From Oxalobacter aliiformigenes (GTDB taxonomy: Bacteria; Pseudomonadota; Gammaproteobacteria; Burkholderiales; Burkholderiaceae_D), in NCBI RefSeq assembly GCF_027116575.1, contig NZ_CP098252.1, positions 124,001 to 188,000 of the forward strand: a stretch of DNA of 64,000 nt. Reading direction: 5' to 3'. A program made the position numbers and the translations under genes. Shown here piece after piece: positions 17,910 to 28,038 of this stretch. The notes beneath the pieces were generated by a model, which worked only from the letters and a program-made list of their open reading frames with translations, searched no databases and was not told where the DNA came from. The stretch's first letter is position 1. Each line of letters begins with the position of its first letter.

Positions 17910-19421
17910 ATGAATATTGATGTTTTACAAAAACGTATTCGTCTGCCTGAATTAAGAAACAAGGTCACCAGTGCCGAAGCGGCAGCCGAACATGTCAAAG
18001 ACGGAATGACCGTCGGCATGAGCGGTTTCACCCTGGCAGGGTGCGTTAAAAGTGTTCCTCATGCCATAGCGAAAAAAGCGGCCACCCATCCTCTAAAAAT
18101 CTCGGTAATCACCGGTGCTTCCCTCGGAAACGATGTCGACAGCGCATTGACCAATGCGGGCGTCATGGCAAGGCGTTCGCCGTTTCAAACAGATCGTACA
18201 TTACGCAACGCGATCAATCGTGGCGAAATTATGTATGTCGACAACCATTTGTCGGAAACTGGCGAGCAATTGCGAAGACAACAAGTCAAACCCGTTGATG
18301 TCGCCATTATTGAAGCGGTTTCCATTACGGAATCCGGTGAAATTGTCCCGACCGCTTCCGTGGGAAACAACGAAATATTCGCGGCACAGGCAAAAAAGGT
18401 CATCGTCGAGGTCAATCTGAGTTATTCGCTTGAAATGGAAGGAGCACATGATATTTATTGTGCAAGCCATTTCCCGAATGCCGCACCGATCGGCATCATG
18501 TCACCAAGAGACCGCGTCGGCAGCATCGGCATATCCGTTCCTCCGGAAAAGATCGTCGCCATTGTCATTACGGATGAAATGGATACACCTTCCCAGAATC
18601 TGCCTCCTGACGGGGAAACAGCCCAGATCGCGGGTCACCTGATAGATTTTTTCAAGAACGAAATCAAACATGGTCGCCTGACACAAAATCTGCGTCCCCT
18701 GCAATCCGGTATCGGTACTATTGCCAATGCCGTCATGTCCGGTCTCCAGACAGGTCCATTCAGCCATTTGACCATGTATTCGGAAGTATTGCAGGATTCG
18801 ACGTTCGAGCTTATCGACGCAGGCATGATGGATTTCGCATCGGCAACAGCCATTACATTGTCCGACCAGAAAAGCCGCGAAGTATTCGGCAACTTCGGCC
18901 GATACAAGAAACATGTCGTGATACGTCCTCAACGAATTTCAAATCACCCTGAGGTCATTCAGCGTTTGGGAATCATTACCATCAATACGGCACTCGAAGC
19001 CGACATTTATGGACATGTCAACTCAACCCATGTCATGGGAACCCATATGATGAACGGTATCGGTGGCTCAGGCGATTTCACGCATAACGCCCATACTGCG
19101 ATCTTCGTAACAAAATCTGTTGCGAAAGGAGGGGTCATTTCCAGTATCGTACCCATGGTTCCGCATGTCGACCACACCGAACATGACGTGGATATTCTCG
19201 TTACCGAAGTCGGCTTGGCCGATCTCAGAGGTCTCGCTCCACGCGAACGTGCTCAGACTATTATCAGCAACTGCGTCCAGGGGGAATACAAGGACATGCT
19301 GAAAGATTACGTCAGAGAAGCCAATCTGAGAGGTGGACAAACTCCGCATGTTCTCGAAAAGGCTCTTTCCTGGCATCAGCGTTTGCATGAAACCGGTTCC
19401 ATGAAAGAAAAACCCAATTAA
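17910..19421 (+). CDS. Acetyl-CoA hydrolase/transferase family CoA-transferase (succinyl-CoA:acetate type)
   Basis: Class I CoA-transferase of the acetyl-CoA hydrolase/Cat1/AarC family, 503 residues. The catalytic Glu that forms the acyl-CoA thioester is expected at Glu292 in HLTMYSEVLQDS, close to Glu294 of Acetobacter AarC. The CoA-binding region includes GIGGSGDFTHNAHTAIFV. The protein would move CoA between acetate, succinate or related short acids in the cytoplasm; the exact substrates cannot be read from the sequence. It is a single-gene unit ending in a strong terminator. Confidence 0.88.
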   Translation: MNIDVLQKRIRLPELRNKVTSAEAAAEHVKDGMTVGMSGFTLAGCVKSVPHAIAKKAATHPLKISVITGASLGNDVDSALTNAGVMARRSPFQTDRTLRNAINRGEIMYVDNHLSETGEQLRRQQVKPVDVAIIEAVSITESGEIVPTASVGNNEIFAAQAKKVIVEVNLSYSLEMEGAHDIYCASHFPNAAPIGIMSPRDRVGSIGISVPPEKIVAIVITDEMDTPSQNLPPDGETAQIAGHLIDFFKNEIKHGRLTQNLRPLQSGIGTIANAVMSGLQTGPFSHLTMYSEVLQDSTFELIDAGMMDFASATAITLSDQKSREVFGNFGRYKKHVVIRPQRISNHPEVIQRLGIITINTALEADIYGHVNSTHVMGTHMMNGIGGSGDFTHNAHTAIFVTKSVAKGGVISSIVPMVPHVDHTEHDVDILVTEVGLADLRGLAPRERAQTIISNCVQGEYKDMLKDYVREANLRGGQTPHVLEKALSWHQRLHETGSMKEKPN

Positions 19422-19465
19422 CAGTATTGGTTTTCCGCAATTATTATTCCTAAATGGTCTTTTCA

Positions 19466-19500
19466 ATACCCGATTAGCAGTTTAATCGGGTATTTTTTTA
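19466..19500 (+). terminator. Intrinsic terminator after the CoA-transferase gene
   Basis: Inverted repeat ATACCCGATTA (19466-19476) and TAATCGGGTAT (19483-19493), eleven pairs with a six-base loop, followed by a T7 run. It begins 45 bases after the stop codon. Confidence 0.9.
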
Positions 19501-19970
19501 TCGGATCTCTTGTCTGTATATCTTCAAAACCGGACCATACATCAAAACGGTTTCCCTGAAAGATCCGGTAATTTTTCATTTATTCCATACCCGTTAATTA
19601 TACTGCGCAATTCATTCATTTCATGCGGCAAACCAACTGTTTTCTGACGCGGGTTCTTCCTATCGTTTTCGCAAATACAAATCTTTCATTCGGGCATTCA
19701 TATCCACCAAACAGATCCGTCACACAGAGATTCCGGTACGTTATTTCTTCAATAACACGCATCAAGGCAGCCTGTGACTCGCACTGTTTCCGAACTGTCC
19801 TCACAATCTTCATTTAATCTCAATCCTCTTTCTTGATATTTTCTTAATACTGAAACAGTTTTTATTTTCAGTAAGTTGACTTTCTTTTTTCTAGGATACG
19901 AACTGAAAACAAATCGATACCGAATGGAATGCGTTTTTTCCATTCCATATCAAAACTACAGGAGAAAATC
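19501..19970 (+). promoter_or_regulatory. Long leader/intergenic region upstream of kdpF
   Basis: These 470 bases separate the terminator from kdpF. No protein-coding gene is convincing: short frames exist on both strands (for example 19616-19813 minus and 19623-19817 plus) but overlap one another and match no family known to me. The right half is AT-rich and should hold the kdp promoter and KdpE site. An inverted repeat ACTGAAA (19849-19855) / TTTCAGT (19866-19872) is a candidate operator half-site pair. No clean sigma70 promoter was found. Confidence 0.45.
19924..19948 (+). repeat. Hairpin directly before the kdpF ribosome-binding site
   Basis: ATGGAATG (19924-19931) pairs with CATTCCAT (19941-19948) around a nine-base T-rich loop. 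It ends 12 bases before the AGGAG that precedes kdpF, so it would lie in the mRNA leader. A role in translation control or termination is possible but unproven. Confidence 0.5.
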
Positions 19971-20063
19971 ATGAACTGGTTACATATTCTGGCTGCCGTT
20001 CTGGCGATAGCGCTATTTGCCTATCTCGTCGCAGCCTTGCTCTATCCGGAGGATCTGTCATGA
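19971..20063 (+). CDS. kdpF: KdpF, small membrane subunit of the K+-transporting ATPase
   Basis: A 30-residue single-helix protein ([20 protein letters not shown]...) that stabilises the KdpFABC complex. It has an AGGAG ribosome-binding site at 19960-19964. The stop overlaps the kdpA start (ATGA, 20060-20063). Composition, size and position match KdpF of other bacteria. Confidence 0.9.
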   Translation: MNWLHILAAVLAIALFAYLVAALLYPEDLS

Positions 20064-21853
20064 CGAGTCAGGCTTGGTTCCTTCTCATTACTTTCGTTAT
20101 TGTCCTTCTTGTACTCAGCTGGCCATTGGGCAGAATGATTGATGCTGTCATGAACGGACGATTCCGATGGGGAAAAATTGTCGAAAAACCCATTTACCGG
20201 CTTCTCGGAATTGACCCTGAAACAGAAACAGGCTGGCTTTCCTACTGCATTGGTCTGGTTCTGTTCAATGCATTGGGTGTTCTGTTCCTTTTTCTATTGC
20301 AATGTTTTCAGGCATACCTGCCATTCAATCCCCAGAACATGCCCAATATATCCGTTGATTCATCCCTGAATACAGCGGTCAGTTTCGTTACAAACACCAA
20401 TTGGCAAGGATATGGTGGAGAAACAACCATGAGTTACCTGAGCCAGATGGCGGGATTGACTGTCCAGAATTTCCTGTCAGCTGCAACAGGCATCGTTGTT
20501 GTTATTGCCATGATCCGCGGTTTTTTCAGACGTTCTGCCCAAACAATTGGCAATGTTTGGGTTGATCTGACCAGAGCCACTCTCTGGATCTTGCTTCCGT
20601 TATCTGCCATATTCGCTTTGCTTTTAGCCAATGAAGGGGTCATTCAGAACCTGTCGCCCTACAAGGAAGTCCAAACCATTGAAACCCAGATCTGGCAAGA
20701 ACCTGCCAAAGATCTGAACGGTGAAATCGTACTGGACAAGAATGGAGATCCTGTACTGGAAACCAAAACTTCAGATACCCAGGTTCTGGCCATGGGTCCG
20801 GTAGCGTCACAACTTTCCATCAAACTGCTGGGAACCAACGGAGGGGGTTTTTTCAACACCAATTCCGCCCATCCCTTTGAAAATCCGACTGCTTTTGCCA
20901 ATCTGCTGGAAATGCTGTGCATTTTCCTGATTCCGGCAGCCTTGTGTTTTACATTCGGACGCATGGTCTCGGACAAAAGACAGGGTGTTGCCATTTTTTC
21001 GGCAATGCTGGCTATTTTCCTCGCTTTCACTATTGCAGTCACTCACTTTGAACAGGTGGGAAACCCTGATCTGGCAACATTAGGTGTTGACCAAACACAA
21101 ACCATTGCCCAGGCTGGCGGTAACATGGAAGGAAAAGAAGTACGTCTTGGCATCGCAGCAAGCAGCCTGTTTGCATCCGTGACGACTTCTGCATCCTGTG
21201 GAGCAGTCAATTCCATGCATGATTCATATACCCCATTGGGTGGAGCTGTTCCGCTTATCCTGATGCAACTCGGAGAAGTTGTCTTCGGTGGTGTCGGAAC
21301 CGGGTTATACAACATGTTGGTCTTTGCCATCATGGCTGTCTTTATCGCAGGCCTCATGATCGGCAGAACTCCGGAATATCTCGGCAAGAAAATCGAAGCA
21401 TTCGATATGAAAATGGCTTCCATCGCCATCCTGATCACACCACTTGTCGTTTTGTTGGGTACTGCACTGGCCACCATGACCGAAGCAGGAAGAGCCGGCA
21501 TACTCAATCCGGGCCCGCACGGTTTCTCTGAAATGCTTTATGCCTTCACTTCTGCCGCCAACAATAACGGAAGTGCATTCGCCGGACTTTCGGCCAACAC
21601 ACCTTTCTACAACTACGCTTTGGCAGCGGCCATGTGGATCGGACGTTTTGGGGGAATCATTCCGGTACTGGCCATTGCCGGTTCACTCGCAGCCAAAAAA
21701 CGGATTGCGGTAACGGAGGGTACCTTGCCAACACATGGTCCGCTTTTTGTCGCTCTGCTTATCGGCACGGTTTTATTGATCGGCCTGTTGAATTACGTTC
21801 CCTCACTGGCATTGGGTCCGGTTATTGAACATCTGATGTTATGGGTACATTGA
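20060..21853 (+). CDS. kdpA: KdpA, K+-binding and translocating subunit
   Basis: Channel-like membrane subunit of the high-affinity K+ pump, 597 residues. It shows the four selectivity-filter repeats of the family: [59 protein letters not shown] and [20 protein letters not shown]. About ten hydrophobic helices are visible. It overlaps kdpF by four bases and lies six bases before kdpB. Confidence 0.98.
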   Translation: MTSQAWFLLITFVIVLLVLSWPLGRMIDAVMNGRFRWGKIVEKPIYRLLGIDPETETGWLSYCIGLVLFNALGVLFLFLLQCFQAYLPFNPQNMPNISVDSSLNTAVSFVTNTNWQGYGGETTMSYLSQMAGLTVQNFLSAATGIVVVIAMIRGFFRRSAQTIGNVWVDLTRATLWILLPLSAIFALLLANEGVIQNLSPYKEVQTIETQIWQEPAKDLNGEIVLDKNGDPVLETKTSDTQVLAMGPVASQLSIKLLGTNGGGFFNTNSAHPFENPTAFANLLEMLCIFLIPAALCFTFGRMVSDKRQGVAIFSAMLAIFLAFTIAVTHFEQVGNPDLATLGVDQTQTIAQAGGNMEGKEVRLGIAASSLFASVTTSASCGAVNSMHDSYTPLGGAVPLILMQLGEVVFGGVGTGLYNMLVFAIMAVFIAGLMIGRTPEYLGKKIEAFDMKMASIAILITPLVVLLGTALATMTEAGRAGILNPGPHGFSEMLYAFTSAANNNGSAFAGLSANTPFYNYALAAAMWIGRFGGIIPVLAIAGSLAAKKRIAVTEGTLPTHGPLFVALLIGTVLLIGLLNYVPSLALGPVIEHLMLWVH

Positions 21854-21859
21854 GGAATT

Positions 21860-23923
21860 ATGATGGCAAACAAAACTTTACCTTTATTTGATTCTGCCCT
21901 GGTAGGGCCTGCCATAACAGACGCATTCCGGAAACTGAATCCCCGTACCCAGCTACGGAATCCGGTTATGCTCGTTGTTTATGTCGGCAGTATTTTCACG
22001 ACATTATTGACTATTTTCCAGTTTAACGGTTTCACACTCGGCGTTACATTGTGGTTGTGGTTTACTGTCCTGTTCGCCAACTTTGCCGAAGCCCTTGCAG
22101 AAGGGCGAAGCAAGGCCCAGGCAGCCAGTTTGCGTAACCTGAAAAAGAAAATCTGGGCAAAACGCATCCTGGGACAATACATCCCGGGCACTCCCATGAA
22201 TTCGCTGCAATATCAACTGATAGAAGCCGAATCGCTCAGAAAAAGCGACCTTGTTCTCATTCCTGCCGGTGACTTCATTCCGGCCGACGGCGAAATTCTG
22301 GAAGGTTCCGCTTCAGTCGACGAAAGTGCAATTACAGGAGAATCCGCACCGGTTATTCGTGAATCCGGTGGTGATTTTTCCGCGGTTACAGGTGGTACAA
22401 AAGTTCTATCTGATTGCCTTGTTGTACGCGTTACATCCAATCCTGGAGAAACTTTCGTTGACCGGATGATTGCCATGGTCGAAAGCGCCAAACGGCAAAA
22501 AACTCCTAATGAAATTGCGTTGACCATTTTGCTGGTTGCACTGACCATTGTTTTTCTTGGCGTCGTCGTCACTTTGTTGCCTTTCTCTCAGTTTTCAGCT
22601 GAGCAGACCGGAATGGGACACCCTGTCAGTCTGATTGTTCTGGTCGCACTATTGGTTTGCCTCATTCCGACAACGATTGCCGGTCTTCTTTCGGCTATCG
22701 GCGTTGCCGGCATGAGCCGTCTGATGCAAGCCAATGTCATTGCAACATCGGGTCGTGCCGTCGAAGCGGCCGGTGATGTCGATGTTCTTCTTCTGGACAA
22801 AACGGGAACAATTACATTAGGCAGCCGGCAAGCCAGCCAGTTTTTGCCTGTAACAGGGGTATCGGAAGAAAAACTGGCCAAGGCAGCATATCTCGCTTCT
22901 CTGGCAGACGAAACGCCGGAAGGACGTAGTATTGTCGTTCTGGCAAAAGAAAAATTCCGCCTTTCCGACGAAGAAGCAGAAAACGCCCAATTTGTCCCAT
23001 TTACCGCACAGACCAGAATGAGCGGTGTTGACCTTGCCTCGAAAAAAAGTATCAGAAAAGGGGCCGCCGATGCCATACGTACTTATTCGGAGACACACGG
23101 TTACAAATTCCCCTATATGCTCCAGTCGCTGGTCGATGAAGTCGCTCTGTCTGGGAGTACGCCACTGGTTGTCGCCGAAAACGGAAAGCCATTGGGTGTC
23201 GTTGAATTGAAAGACATCGTCAAAAACGATATCAAGGAAAGGTTTGCCGAATTGCGGAAGATGGGTATCAAAACGGTTATGGTAACAGGCGATAACCGGC
23301 TGACCGCCGCGGCAATTGCGGCAGAAGCCGGCGTTGATGACTTTCTTGCCGAATCCACACCCGAAGCTAAACTGCAACTTATCCGCGATTATCAGGCAGA
23401 AGGCCGGCTTGTCGCCATGACCGGTGATGGAACAAATGACGCTCCGGCACTGGCTCAGGCCGACGTAGCAGTCGCCATGAACACCGGGACACAAGCCGCC
23501 AAGGAAGCCGGCAATATGGTCGATTTGGACAGCAATCCGACAAAACTGATCGAAATTGTTGAAACAGGCAAACAAATGCTTATCACTCGCGGTTCATTGA
23601 CGACTTTCAGTATCGCAAACGATATTGCCAAATATTTTGCCATCGTTCCTGCCGCCTTTGTCGCGACTTATCCCCAGCTTGAAATGTTGAACGTCATGCA
23701 GTTATCCAGTCCTACGTCAGCTATTCTGAGTGCTGTTATCTTTAATGCACTGATCATTATCTGTCTGATTCCTCTGGCTTTACGCGGTGTTAAATACCGT
23801 CCCGTCGGTGCCGCTTCACTTTTGAGACGTAATTTGCTGATTTATGGACTTGGAGGTGTTATCGCTCCATTCATTGGCATTAAATTGATCGATATAGTAC
23901 TGTCCCTTTTTGGGCTCGCATAA
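21860..23923 (+). CDS. kdpB: KdpB, P-type ATPase subunit
   Basis: Catalytic P1A-type ATPase that energises K+ uptake, 687 residues. The phosphorylated Asp is Asp313 in [12 protein letters not shown]. The actuator-domain loop is in [19 protein letters not shown]; in E. coli KdpB the Ser of this TGES motif is an inhibitory phosphorylation site under high K+, and it is conserved here. The nucleotide and P-domain motifs [17 protein letters not shown] and [18 protein letters not shown] are present. It is translated between kdpA and kdpC. Confidence 0.98.
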   Translation: MMANKTLPLFDSALVGPAITDAFRKLNPRTQLRNPVMLVVYVGSIFTTLLTIFQFNGFTLGVTLWLWFTVLFANFAEALAEGRSKAQAASLRNLKKKIWAKRILGQYIPGTPMNSLQYQLIEAESLRKSDLVLIPAGDFIPADGEILEGSASVDESAITGESAPVIRESGGDFSAVTGGTKVLSDCLVVRVTSNPGETFVDRMIAMVESAKRQKTPNEIALTILLVALTIVFLGVVVTLLPFSQFSAEQTGMGHPVSLIVLVALLVCLIPTTIAGLLSAIGVAGMSRLMQANVIATSGRAVEAAGDVDVLLLDKTGTITLGSRQASQFLPVTGVSEEKLAKAAYLASLADETPEGRSIVVLAKEKFRLSDEEAENAQFVPFTAQTRMSGVDLASKKSIRKGAADAIRTYSETHGYKFPYMLQSLVDEVALSGSTPLVVAENGKPLGVVELKDIVKNDIKERFAELRKMGIKTVMVTGDNRLTAAAIAAEAGVDDFLAESTPEAKLQLIRDYQAEGRLVAMTGDGTNDAPALAQADVAVAMNTGTQAAKEAGNMVDLDSNPTKLIEIVETGKQMLITRGSLTTFSIANDIAKYFAIVPAAFVATYPQLEMLNVMQLSSPTSAILSAVIFNALIIICLIPLALRGVKYRPVGAASLLRRNLLIYGLGGVIAPFIGIKLIDIVLSLFGLA

Positions 23924-23938
23924 AAGGAGAAATCAATC

Positions 23939-24565
23939 ATGAAGAACTTCAGTTTATCGTTTTTCTCTCGAAAATTACTGTATCCATCCGTCATTTTGCT
24001 TATTCTTATGACACTCCTGACCGGCCTGGCTTATCCGTTATTAATCACGGGTATCGCCCAAACCGTTTTTCCCGACAAGGCAAATGGAAGTCTGATCGGG
24101 CAGGATGGCAAATTCGTCGGTTCCCGACTGATTGGTCAGAATTTTTCCAAACCGGGTTATTTCTGGGGCCGGCCTTCTGCCACTTCACCGCGTCCTTACA
24201 ACGCTGAGGCATCCAGCGGTTCCAACCTTGGTCCGACAAACCCCCAGCTGATTGACAACGTAAAAGAACGGATAGCACAGCTGAAAAAAGCAGATCCCGA
24301 TAATAATCTTCCTGTTCCGGTCGATCTTGTTACCTCTTCAGGTAGTGGACTGGATCCTCATATCAGCAAGGCTTCTGCCCTTTATCAAATCAAACGAGTA
24401 GCACGAGCCAGACATATGACAGAAGAAGAGGTATCTGATCTGGTAACAAAATATACTATACCCATGCGTTTCCATTTTTTTGGTGAAGAAAAAGTCAATG
24501 TACTCGAACTGAACCTTGCCCTTGATAAAATGGAAGCGAATAATACTTATAATAAAGGAGTTTAA
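23939..24565 (+). CDS. kdpC: KdpC, accessory subunit of the K+-transporting ATPase
   Basis: Membrane-anchored periplasmic subunit that assists K+ entry in KdpFABC, 208 residues. One N-terminal membrane helix (about 15-37) is followed by the conserved GSRLIGQNFSKPGYFWGRPS and SGSGLDPHISKASALYQIKR. An AAGGAG ribosome-binding site precedes the ATG. The stop is 47 bases before kdpD. Confidence 0.97.
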   Translation: MKNFSLSFFSRKLLYPSVILLILMTLLTGLAYPLLITGIAQTVFPDKANGSLIGQDGKFVGSRLIGQNFSKPGYFWGRPSATSPRPYNAEASSGSNLGPTNPQLIDNVKERIAQLKKADPDNNLPVPVDLVTSSGSGLDPHISKASALYQIKRVARARHMTEEEVSDLVTKYTIPMRFHFFGEEKVNVLELNLALDKMEANNTYNKGV

Positions 24566-24612
24566 GCAGGCTTTTCAGAACTAATTGAAATGCCACTCGT
24601 CTGCCACAAATT

Positions 24613-27315
24613 ATGAATGACAAACGTCCTAATCCCGACCTGCTGCTAAAGCAGGTCAATGCAGATGAAATTCAGGCAACAAGAGGGCACCTGAAAATTT
24701 TCTTCGGAGCCTCGGCCGGTGTCGGCAAAACTTATGCCATGCTAACAGCGGCACACGAAGCGCTGAAACAGGAAATCCCTCTTGTAATGGGCATCGTTGA
24801 AACGCACGGCCGAACGGAAACGGCTAGGCTGACCCGGGACCTTCCTCGTCTTGACTTGAAAAAAATCCCTTACCGTGGACGAGTACTAGACGAATTTGAT
24901 CTCGATGCAGCATTATCGTTCGGAAAATCACATCCCAATGCTCTGATACTGGTGGACGAGCTGGCACATAGCAATGTACCGGGTTCACGACATCCGAAAC
25001 GCTGGCAGGATGTCGAAGAACTGCTTCGTGCCGGAATTGATGTATGGACAACCATGAATGTCCAGCATCTTGAAAGTCTGAATGACATCGTCAGCCGTAT
25101 TACCGGTATTTTGGTGCGCGAAACCGTACCGGACCGCATTTTCGATGAAGCGGAAGAAGTCATTGTCATCGACTTGCCTCCTGACGAATTGATACAGCGT
25201 CTCAAACAGGGAAAAATGTATCTCCCCGAACAGACGTTGCTGGCATCCAAGAATTTTTTCCGCAAGGGCAATCTTCTTGCCCTGCGGGAACTGACGCTCA
25301 GACGAACAGCGGATCGTATTGACGGAGAAATACAGGCGTACCGCCTGAGAAACGCCAGTACGACTGTCTGGCCCCACAGGGAATCTCTTCTGGCATGCAT
25401 TACACCGGATGCCATAGGAGAAAAAGTCATACGAAGCAGTGCGCGTCTTGCTGCCCAGCTCGACGTGCCATGGCACGCCATTTATATCGAATCCCCTTCA
25501 TCATTGCACGAGAACGATAACAACATCCGAGAAAAGGCTGTCCATCTCCTGAAACTCGCCAGCGATCTCGGTGCCACGGCCGTCACCCAGTCCGCATCTG
25601 ACGTGGCATCCGGTTTGATACGTTATGCTAGGGATCACAATCTCTCACGACTTGTCCTTGGCAGGGCGCCGCGAAAATGGTACTGGCCATGGAAAAAATC
25701 TACAGCCCAGAAAATCGAAATGCAGGCTGACGACCTCGACATTTTGCAGGTTTCCGTCCCCCAGCAGGCCGTCTTTCATATTCCATTCCTGCGTATGCCG
25801 TCATTACCGACGAAAGCGGAATGGAAAGGTTATTTTGCAACACTGCTCATCTGTGCCATCACAACCCTGTTTGCTATCCCTTTCAAAGAAACACTTGAAC
25901 TGACGAATATCGTCATGTTCTTTTTGCTGGCTGTTGCCTACATCGCTGTACGATATGGCCGTGGATCAGCCATTCTGGCTGCATTTGTCAATGTTTTTCT
26001 TTTCGACATCTGTTTCGTTCCTCCCAAATTCTCCATTGCTGTCAGCGATGCGCAATTTGCCATTACATTTGCAGTTATGCTGGTTGTGGCCCTGATTATC
26101 GGCCAGCTAACAGCCAATCTGAAAATGCAAAGTAACGCGGCTATAGAACGTGAAAGACGGGTACGCAGTCTTTATGAAATGTCGCGTGATCTATCTGCTG
26201 TACTTATGATTGAACAGATTGCCGATATTGCGGCCCGTTTTCTCCATACTGAATTCGGAGCAAAACAGGCCCTGTTCATTGCGGACGATAACGATCAATT
26301 GCAAAAAATGTCCAATGCTACTGCCAATCCCAATATCGCTCTTGTTCAATGGGCATACGAACATGGCCTGCCGGCCGGACTCGGTACCGACACCTTACCA
26401 ACCAGTCCCTGCTTCGTTCTGCCATTAAAAGCGACCATGCGCTTAAGAGGAATACTGGCTATCGAACCCGGTGAGAAAACCGTTTTGGGACCGGAACAGC
26501 ACAGACTGCTCGATATTTGTGCATCTCTTTTGGCGATATCCATCGAACGTATCCATTATCTGGATGTCGCTCAGAAAACGATGGTACAGGTCGAATCAGA
26601 ACGCTTGCGAAACTCGCTTTTATCCGCCATTTCACACGATCTGAGAACACCACTGACGGCACTGGTCGGACTGGCGGATACGCTTCTGATGACAAAACCT
26701 GAAGTCAGTGCGGAACAAAAAGAATTGCTGGACGCCATGCGTCAATCCGCACTCCGCATGAATGACCTTGTCAGTAATTTGCTGGACATGGCCAAACTGG
26801 AAGCCGGCACGGTTCACCTGAACAAACAATGGCAACCACTGGAAGAAGTCGTGGGCAGTGCCTTATCCAGCTGCTCGGCCTTTCTCGACAAGAGACCGAT
26901 TACGGTTCACCTTGACGGCGATCTGCCACTGGTCAATATTGATACTGTCCTGATTGAAAGAGTGCTAGTCAACATACTGGAAAACGCTTCCAAATATACT
27001 CCCCAATATTCCCCCATTGAAATCTCGGGGTACAGAAACGGAGATCAAATCACTTTAACAATTGATGACCATGGCCCGGGATTGCCCGCTGGACAGGAAA
27101 ATATCATTTTCGAGAAATTCGAACGAGGTGAAAAAGAAAATGCCACTCCCGGTATCGGGTTGGGTCTCGCCATTTCCAAAGCAATCATGAAAGCGCATGA
27201 AGGGAAAATTTCCGGTGAATCCAGACCAGACGGTGGTGCACGGTTTACTTTGATATTTCCATTCCTTTCTCCTCCGGAAATGAAAGATGATTTCCCCATC
27301 AGAGAAGACTCTTGA
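24613..27315 (+). CDS. kdpD: KdpD, osmosensitive K+ sensor histidine kinase
   Basis: Inner-membrane sensor kinase controlling kdp expression, 900 residues. The order is: N-terminal KdpD domain with Walker A GASAGVGKT (about 32-40) and DELAHSNVPGSRHPKRW; a universal-stress-like domain (about 255-375); four closely spaced membrane helices (about 410-500); a GAF-like region; a HisKA domain with the phospho-accepting His675 in SAISHDLRTPLTALVG; and an HATPase domain with N-box LVNILENASKYTP, DDHGPGLP and GLGLAISKA. Its stop lies just before kdpE. Confidence 0.97.
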   Translation: MNDKRPNPDLLLKQVNADEIQATRGHLKIFFGASAGVGKTYAMLTAAHEALKQEIPLVMGIVETHGRTETARLTRDLPRLDLKKIPYRGRVLDEFDLDAALSFGKSHPNALILVDELAHSNVPGSRHPKRWQDVEELLRAGIDVWTTMNVQHLESLNDIVSRITGILVRETVPDRIFDEAEEVIVIDLPPDELIQRLKQGKMYLPEQTLLASKNFFRKGNLLALRELTLRRTADRIDGEIQAYRLRNASTTVWPHRESLLACITPDAIGEKVIRSSARLAAQLDVPWHAIYIESPSSLHENDNNIREKAVHLLKLASDLGATAVTQSASDVASGLIRYARDHNLSRLVLGRAPRKWYWPWKKSTAQKIEMQADDLDILQVSVPQQAVFHIPFLRMPSLPTKAEWKGYFATLLICAITTLFAIPFKETLELTNIVMFFLLAVAYIAVRYGRGSAILAAFVNVFLFDICFVPPKFSIAVSDAQFAITFAVMLVVALIIGQLTANLKMQSNAAIERERRVRSLYEMSRDLSAVLMIEQIADIAARFLHTEFGAKQALFIADDNDQLQKMSNATANPNIALVQWAYEHGLPAGLGTDTLPTSPCFVLPLKATMRLRGILAIEPGEKTVLGPEQHRLLDICASLLAISIERIHYLDVAQKTMVQVESERLRNSLLSAISHDLRTPLTALVGLADTLLMTKPEVSAEQKELLDAMRQSALRMNDLVSNLLDMAKLEAGTVHLNKQWQPLEEVVGSALSSCSAFLDKRPITVHLDGDLPLVNIDTVLIERVLVNILENASKYTPQYSPIEISGYRNGDQITLTIDDHGPGLPAGQENIIFEKFERGEKENATPGIGLGLAISKAIMKAHEGKISGESRPDGGARFTLIFPFLSPPEMKDDFPIREDS

Positions 27316-27332
27316 ATTATGGAGAACCCCAT

Positions 27333-28028
27333 ATGGAAAACAGAACCAGAATACTGATTATTGAGGATGAATCGAATATACGCCGCTTTGTCAGACTGGC
27401 TCTTGAAAATGAAAACTACGAGGTATTCGAGGCAGGAGGCATCAAACGTGGTCTGATTGAAGCGGCAACAAGACGTCCTGAATTGGTTGTTCTCGATCTG
27501 GGATTACCGGATGGAGACGGCCGGGAATTCATTACCGATTTGAGAACGTGGTCTGCCATTCCTGTTATCGTTCTATCGGCACGAAGTAATGAAAACGACA
27601 AGATTTCGGCACTTGATGCAGGAGCGGACGACTATCTGGTCAAACCTTTTGGTGCTGGCGAACTGCTTGCCCGGGTTCGCGCCCAATTGCGCCGACAACA
27701 GCCTGCTTCACAAAATGAACCTTTCATCCGGTTTTCCGATGTATGCATCGATCCTGTCCGTCGAATCGTTGAAAAAAACGGCCATCCGGTTCATCTGACA
27801 CCGATCGAATACCGGATCCTGACCTATATGACATCGCAACCTGACAAGGTGATTACTCATCAACAGCTGTTAAAGGCCATCTGGGGGCCCGGCCATACGG
27901 AAGACATGCATTATGTCAGAGTGCATATGGCTAATTTAAGAAAGAAAATCGAACAGAACGGTTCAATGCCCAAACATCTGATTACAGAAGCGGGAATCGG
28001 ATACCGCTTCGTTTCCACCCCGGCCTGA
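27333..28028 (+). CDS. kdpE: KdpE, response regulator of the kdp operon
   Basis: OmpR/PhoB-family regulator, 231 residues. The receiver domain starts RILIIEDESNIRRFVRLAL and has the phosphorylated Asp55 in VVLDLGLPDGDG and Lys in DDYLVKPFGAGELLARV. The C-terminal winged helix includes LTPIEYRILTYM and YVRVHMANLRKKIE. The ATG at 27333 has a GGAG eight bases before it; a TTG at 27312 overlapping kdpD would add seven residues but lacks a ribosome-binding site. It ends ten bases from the convergent transporter gene. Confidence 0.96.
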   Translation: MENRTRILIIEDESNIRRFVRLALENENYEVFEAGGIKRGLIEAATRRPELVVLDLGLPDGDGREFITDLRTWSAIPVIVLSARSNENDKISALDAGADDYLVKPFGAGELLARVRAQLRRQQPASQNEPFIRFSDVCIDPVRRIVEKNGHPVHLTPIEYRILTYMTSQPDKVITHQQLLKAIWGPGHTEDMHYVRVHMANLRKKIEQNGSMPKHLITEAGIGYRFVSTPA

Positions 28029-28038
28029 CCAGCCGTTC

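Noticed and set aside
19616..19943. Short overlapping frames on both strands in the kdp upstream region
   Set aside because: Several 60-65 codon frames overlap on opposite strands. None has a strong ribosome-binding site at a good distance, and none resembles a family. The region is better explained as regulatory.
22817..23575. 252-codon open frame on the minus strand opposite kdpB
   Set aside because: It is antisense to the conserved P- and N-domain of kdpB, and the product is rich in Phe/Cys/Gly with no family resemblance.
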